Below, piece after piece: positions 60,189 to 64,000 of a DNA stretch of 64,000 bases. The position numbers were made by a program, and so were the translations under genes. This DNA comes from Thioclava sp. JE_KL1 (GTDB lineage Bacteria > Pseudomonadota > Alphaproteobacteria > Rhodobacterales > Rhodobacteraceae), in assembly GCF_009296265.1 (NCBI RefSeq), contig NZ_WBJS01000009.1, forward strand, positions 34,571 through 98,570, written 5' to 3'. Numbering within the stretch: position 1 is the first letter of the stretch; every line of letters starts with the position of its first letter. The notes under the pieces are model-generated. The model did no database searches. It worked only from the letters and a program-made list of their open reading frames with translations, and was not told the origin of the DNA.

Positions 60189-60949
60189 GCGATCTGGCCG
60201 CGTCTCTGCAAGCGGCGGCCGAGGCCGTGCGTCAGGGCGATCCCGACCGGTTTGCCGCCACCATGGCCGCGCCTGCGGATCTGCGCGACCGCCTCTGGCC
60301 GCTCTACGCTGCCAATCTCGAGATCGCGCGTGCGCCCTGGGCGTCGTCAGAGCCGATGGTCGCCGAGATGCGCCTGCAATGGTGGGTCGATGCGCTGGAG
60401 GCTCTGTCCGAGGGCCGCGAACCGCCGCATGAGATCGGCCCGGCGCTTGTCTCGGTGGCACAGCCCTCGCGCCATTTGATTGCCGCAGCCGAAGCCCGTC
60501 GTGCCGATTGCTGGCCCGATCCTTTCGACGATATTTCAAGCCTTTGGGCCTATCTCGATCAGACTTCCGGCGCGCTTTACTGGGCCGCCGCCGATGCCCT
60601 TGGCGCGCCCGAAGACGCGGAAATCACCGTGCGCAGTTTCGGTGCAGGCGCTGGCCTCGCGGCGCTCCTGCAAGCATGGCCCGATCTCGTCGCGCAGGGC
60701 CGTCCACCGCTTGCCGCGCCAGACAGCGCAACGCTTCATCAGCTCGCGGCGGAGGGCCAAGCGCGACTCGAACCCGCCCGCAAGCTGCGTCTGGGACCGG
60801 CCAAGGCGGCACTCCTACCGGGATGGCAAGCCCGGGCGCTGCTCTCTCTCGCGCGCGAAATAGAGGACCCGCTTGTGCCGGGCGCGCTGGCGCTGTCGGA
60901 ATTCCGCCGCAGATCGGGACTTTTGCGCGCCGCGCTGCTTGGCGTCTGA
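60185..60949 (+). CDS. squalene/phytoene synthase-family protein
   Basis: 254 aa. The helical fold shows RDRLWPLYAANLEIARAPW and MRLQWWVDALEALSEG near 70-95, as in the NDUFAF6-like branch of the trans-isoprenyl synthase family; the two Asp-rich catalytic motifs of true squalene synthases are not evident. A role in complex I assembly is possible but unproven. It starts in the last bases of cimA (ATGA). Confidence 0.78.
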   Translation: MSDLAASLQAAAEAVRQGDPDRFAATMAAPADLRDRLWPLYAANLEIARAPWASSEPMVAEMRLQWWVDALEALSEGREPPHEIGPALVSVAQPSRHLIAAAEARRADCWPDPFDDISSLWAYLDQTSGALYWAAADALGAPEDAEITVRSFGAGAGLAALLQAWPDLVAQGRPPLAAPDSATLHQLAAEGQARLEPARKLRLGPAKAALLPGWQARALLSLAREIEDPLVPGALALSEFRRRSGLLRAALLGV

Positions 60950-61071
60950 GCCCTTAGGGCCAGCCTGCGGGAATTTTTCGGAAGTTAGAGGAATCTTCAA
61001 CTCTTCGCCTGATGGTGATCGCGATTGCCCCGATAGGTCGGGTCGTTGTCGCTGTTCGCCGGAGGACGTTG

Positions 61072-63891
61072 ATGCGCTTTTTCGACAATCTCAAACTTGG
61101 ATTGAAATTGCCGCTCATGCTGGTGGCGATTGCCATGGTCGCGCTGACCATCATGGGAATTTCAGCCTATCGCACAGCCTACGGACTGCTGGAAAGCGAA
61201 GGGACACAGCGGCTCACGCGAACTCTGGCCGCGCGCGTCGCTCTTGCGGAAGACTGGGCGCAGACACTGGCCTCCAATACCCGCACGATTGCCGCCAATC
61301 CCGACACGGCGCGGGCGCTTTACGATTTCACCAAGAGCCTCAACCGGCTCGATCCTACCGCCATCGAAAGCCTGCGGACCGGGGCCGCAGAGGCCGGGGC
61401 GTCCGAGGGCGAGGTGAGCGGCCCGCTCCGGGACTATCGCCTGCTACTGGATCGCTATGGTCCCGCCATTGATCAGATTTTGGCGGAGAATGGCCTGAAA
61501 GATCTCTATCTGATCGATCGCGACGGTCGCATTGTTTTTGCCGCGCGCGATCATAGCGCGATTGGTCACGCGCTTGCGGATGAACCGGCGGGACTGATCG
61601 AGGCCGCGACCGCTGCGCTGGATTGGTTGAGCGCGCCGACGGGCATGGTGGCGGCCGATACCGTCGCCGTTTCGCCCCCGCATTTCGAGTTTGCCAAGGG
61701 TCGGTTCTTCGCCGCACGCCCCGTGCGAAACGGAAATGGTCTCAAGCTCGGTGCTGTTGTCTTGCGAAAGCCGATGGCCGAACTTGGGGGGATCATGGCC
61801 AACCCACGCGGCATCGGCGAAACCGGTGAAGGTTTCCTGATTGACGAGAAAGGGAGGCTGATGAGCGATCTGCGCTTTCCGGCCAGCGCTCCAAAACCGG
61901 GGGAGGTTTTGCCCGCGGCTACCGTGAGTGCTGTGGAACAGGCGCAAGAAGAGGTGATCTCTTTGCAAGGGCATCCAGCGATCGAGAGAACCCAGAAGGT
62001 CACTCTATTCGATCAGCCCTATTGGGCGGTCGTCGAGCAAGACCGTGCAGAGCTGTTCGCTCCTGCCACGTCACTTGCCCGTGCGATGCTATTCAACGCC
62101 TCCTGGCTCATCCTTCTATTGGCGGCCCTTTCTGCCTGGATGGCACGATCCGTCTCAAACCCTCTCAAGGGCCTGGAAAAATCCATTCGCAAGATCAGCG
62201 GAGGCGATTACGCGAGCGAGATCGCACAGACTCGCCGTGGCGACGAAGTCGGCGCAATCGCCTCCGCGCTGAGCAACCTGCGCGACGAGCTTGATCAGTC
62301 TGAAGGGATCAAACGCGAGGCCACGCGACAAGGAGCAGCCTATGCCAACGCCTCCGCCGCCCTGATGATCGTCGACCGCGACTTCCGTATCACCCATGTC
62401 AATCGTGCGCTCGTCGATCTGGTCGAGTCGCGGCTCGACGAGTTCCGCGTCGTCAGTCCCGACCTCGATCCTGAAGATCTTGTTGGCCGCTCGATGGATG
62501 ACTTCCACGCCAATCGGGGACACGCCCGTGCACTGCTCGGTGATCCAGCCCAATTGCCGCTTCATGTCGATATCAAAGTTGGCGAGGGTCGTTTTGGCGT
62601 CGACGTCACCGAATTCGTCGATGGGCAGGGCAATCAGGCGGGGTTCGTGGTCGAGTGGCGCGACGTGACCGAACGACGGATGAAGGATGCCCTTATCGCG
62701 GCCATCGAGCGTGGCCAGCTCGTTTGCGAGGCCAATCCTGCGGGGAAGGTTGTTCGAATGAACGCAAATCTGCAATCGCTCCTCGGGGGGCAGGCACCAA
62801 GCCTCATGGGAGAGCCGCTGAAGGACTGGCTAAGCACGGTTGATGGCAGTGATCCTTCGCCTTCGATTGCCGCCGGTGAGCCCGTCACTGCCCGCTTTTC
62901 GATACGTGACCCTCAGGGCAATACCTTTCTGCTCGACGGCTCACTCAATCCGATCTCGGATAAAGCAGGGCGATTGATGAAGATCGTGCTCATGGCCAGT
63001 GACGTGACCGTTGCGGACGCTGCGCTCGCCTCCGCACAACACCGAAATCTCAAAATGCTCGAGGCTCAGAAATCTGTCGTCGAGACGCTTCAACTCGGCC
63101 TTGCGGCCCTGTCGCGCGGCGACCTGAGCCTGACGCTCGACACGGAGTTTTCCGAGGAATACGAGGCGTTGCGCAACGATTTCAACGCTGCGGCGCAAAA
63201 CCTTGCGGCAGCGATCGTTTCGGTCATCGATAACGCTGCGGCGATCGATACTGAGGCCAGTGAGATCGCCTCTGCCTCTGATGACCTCAGCCGCAGAACG
63301 GAACAGCAGGCCGCGACGCTCGAAGAGACCGCAGCCGCGCTCGATCAGCTCTCATCCTCTGTCACGACATCGGCGCAAGGCGTGGCCGAAGCGGATCGGG
63401 TGGTGTCAGAAGCCCGCAGCAGCGCGGAAACCTCTGGTGAAGTGGTCAAGCAGGCCATACAGGCGATGAGCGAAATCGAAACCAGCTCACAGCAGATTTC
63501 CAAGATCATCGGCGTGATCGACGAGATTGCCTTCCAGACCAACCTACTTGCGCTCAACGCTGGTGTCGAAGCCGCGCGCGCCGGTGAAGCGGGCCGCGGT
63601 TTCGCCGTTGTCGCTTCAGAAGTACGCGCCCTCGCGCAACGGTCTTCCGAAGCCGCACGCGAAATCGACACCCTGATCACCGCGTCGAGCGAACAGGTGA
63701 CCCGAGGCGTGGGCCTCGTCGGCGAAACCGGCCGTGCGCTCACGGAAATTCTTAACGCTGTCGTCGATATTTCGGCGCGTGTCTCTGAAATAGCGGGCGG
63801 TGCCCATGAGCAGGCAGATGGGCTGAAAGAGATAAATATCGCGGTGAATCAGCGTAAGCGGCGGCTGCATCCCACCCCAGGTTCAGCTTGA
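61072..63891 (+). CDS. methyl-accepting chemotaxis protein, 3' end cut by an IS66 element
   Basis: Start at 61072 follows GGAGGACGTTG. Helix 1 near 14-34 and helix 2 near 345-365 bound a dCache-like periplasmic domain; then HAMP (about 370-420), PAS-like domains, and the MA signalling domain with the signature [24 protein letters not shown] near 820. The genuine sequence stops at AVNQ (base 63853); the following [12 protein letters not shown] up to 63891 is read from the insertion element. The last methylation helix and tail are missing. It would sense a small ligand and signal to CheA; truncation probably impairs adaptation. Confidence 0.88.
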   Translation: MRFFDNLKLGLKLPLMLVAIAMVALTIMGISAYRTAYGLLESEGTQRLTRTLAARVALAEDWAQTLASNTRTIAANPDTARALYDFTKSLNRLDPTAIESLRTGAAEAGASEGEVSGPLRDYRLLLDRYGPAIDQILAENGLKDLYLIDRDGRIVFAARDHSAIGHALADEPAGLIEAATAALDWLSAPTGMVAADTVAVSPPHFEFAKGRFFAARPVRNGNGLKLGAVVLRKPMAELGGIMANPRGIGETGEGFLIDEKGRLMSDLRFPASAPKPGEVLPAATVSAVEQAQEEVISLQGHPAIERTQKVTLFDQPYWAVVEQDRAELFAPATSLARAMLFNASWLILLLAALSAWMARSVSNPLKGLEKSIRKISGGDYASEIAQTRRGDEVGAIASALSNLRDELDQSEGIKREATRQGAAYANASAALMIVDRDFRITHVNRALVDLVESRLDEFRVVSPDLDPEDLVGRSMDDFHANRGHARALLGDPAQLPLHVDIKVGEGRFGVDVTEFVDGQGNQAGFVVEWRDVTERRMKDALIAAIERGQLVCEANPAGKVVRMNANLQSLLGGQAPSLMGEPLKDWLSTVDGSDPSPSIAAGEPVTARFSIRDPQGNTFLLDGSLNPISDKAGRLMKIVLMASDVTVADAALASAQHRNLKMLEAQKSVVETLQLGLAALSRGDLSLTLDTEFSEEYEALRNDFNAAAQNLAAAIVSVIDNAAAIDTEASEIASASDDLSRRTEQQAATLEETAAALDQLSSSVTTSAQGVAEADRVVSEARSSAETSGEVVKQAIQAMSEIETSSQQISKIIGVIDEIAFQTNLLALNAGVEAARAGEAGRGFAVVASEVRALAQRSSEAAREIDTLITASSEQVTRGVGLVGETGRALTEILNAVVDISARVSEIAGGAHEQADGLKEINIAVNQRKRRLHPTPGSA

Positions 63892-64000
63892 CGACTTGAA
63901 GGTCCACGGGAGAAGTTCATCAATGCGGCCTTGCGGATGGCCGGCGGCGATGGCTTCGAGGGTGGCCTTGAGATAGGCGAAGGGCTCGACGCCGTTGATC
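63854..64000 (-). mobile_element. IS66-family insertion sequence (right end in window)
   Basis: The element begins GTAAGCGGCGGCTGCATCCC at 63854, the usual IS66 terminal GTAAGC. It continues past the right edge. The eight bases before it (GAATCAGC, 63846-63853) would be the target duplication. Confidence 0.88.
63883..64000 (-). CDS. tnpC: IS66-family transposase (TnpC), C-terminal part
   Basis: Minus-strand frame [18 protein letters not shown]..., [12 protein letters not shown] then TFKSSS and stop at 63883; the C-terminal end of an IS66 transposase. The gene runs beyond the window, so only 38 codons are seen. Confidence 0.88.
   Translation of the reverse strand, partial: INGVEPFAYLKATLEAIAAGHPQGRIDELLPWTFKSSS

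Overview
The window is GC-rich, gene-dense chromosome of an alphaproteobacterium, most likely a Rhodobacterales (Rhodobacteraceae/Paracoccaceae) species; I cannot name the genus with confidence. Several signals point there independently: a trgA-trgB-cysK cluster of the Rhodobacter tellurite-resistance type, a split (permuted) tmRNA gene on the minus strand with the tag ANDNRAPVALAA, a GAAC-N7-GAAC SOS box before recA, a CckA-type hybrid kinase preceded by a full CtrA box, an alphaproteobacterial SspB, and a CimA/DUF3772/TrgA gene complement.

Layout. 1-0.7 kb: C-terminal end of an FtsH-like M41 protease, then tRNA-Ser(CGA). 1-9.8 kb: housekeeping and membrane genes (SDR dehydrogenase with a TetR-type palindrome, outer membrane barrel protein, ppk2-tetR pair, alpha/beta hydrolase, metA, an ATPase, an EamA exporter, a FadL-like porin). 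9.8-20.8 kb: a GNAT/FemAB-like protein, an agmatinase-family ureohydrolase, a TehA/SLAC1-like transporter, guaB with a structured leader, then the run trgA-trgB-cysK-mscS-like-alaX. 21-24.4 kb: fumC, two SnoaL-like proteins, sspB, tmRNA. 24.4-46 kb: a large dispersed surface-polysaccharide region: two GT4-type glycosyltransferases plus a sulfotransferase in one overlapping operon, an orphan PotD-like binding protein, photolyase, an RfaH/NusG-like antiterminator divergent from a mannose-1-phosphate guanylyltransferase, yjbH-yjbF-(yjbE-like), a WecA-like initiating transferase, wza-wzb-wzc and further transferases. 46-48 kb: two TadE/TadG-like pilus genes. 48-64 kb: rsmB-like methyltransferase, cckA (frameshifted in this sequence), recA, alaS, a DUF1330 gene, cysS with a Cys-Cys leader peptide, cimA, a squalene/phytoene synthase-family protein, and a chemoreceptor whose 3' end is cut by an IS66-family element running off the right edge.

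How it fits together. The polysaccharide genes supply activated sugar (M1P guanylyltransferase), lipid-linked initiation (WecA-like), chain building (GTs), possible sulfation, export and its phosphotyrosine control (Wza/Wzb/Wzc), outer-membrane accessory proteins (YjbH/YjbF) and a specialised antiterminator. The trg-cysK block ties tellurite/thiol chemistry to cysteine synthesis. The most notable new-looking elements are the putative cysteine-sensing leader ORF before cysS, the (CG)n-tract frameshift in the cckA receiver domain beneath a perfect CtrA box, and a strongly structured short-ORF leader before guaB.
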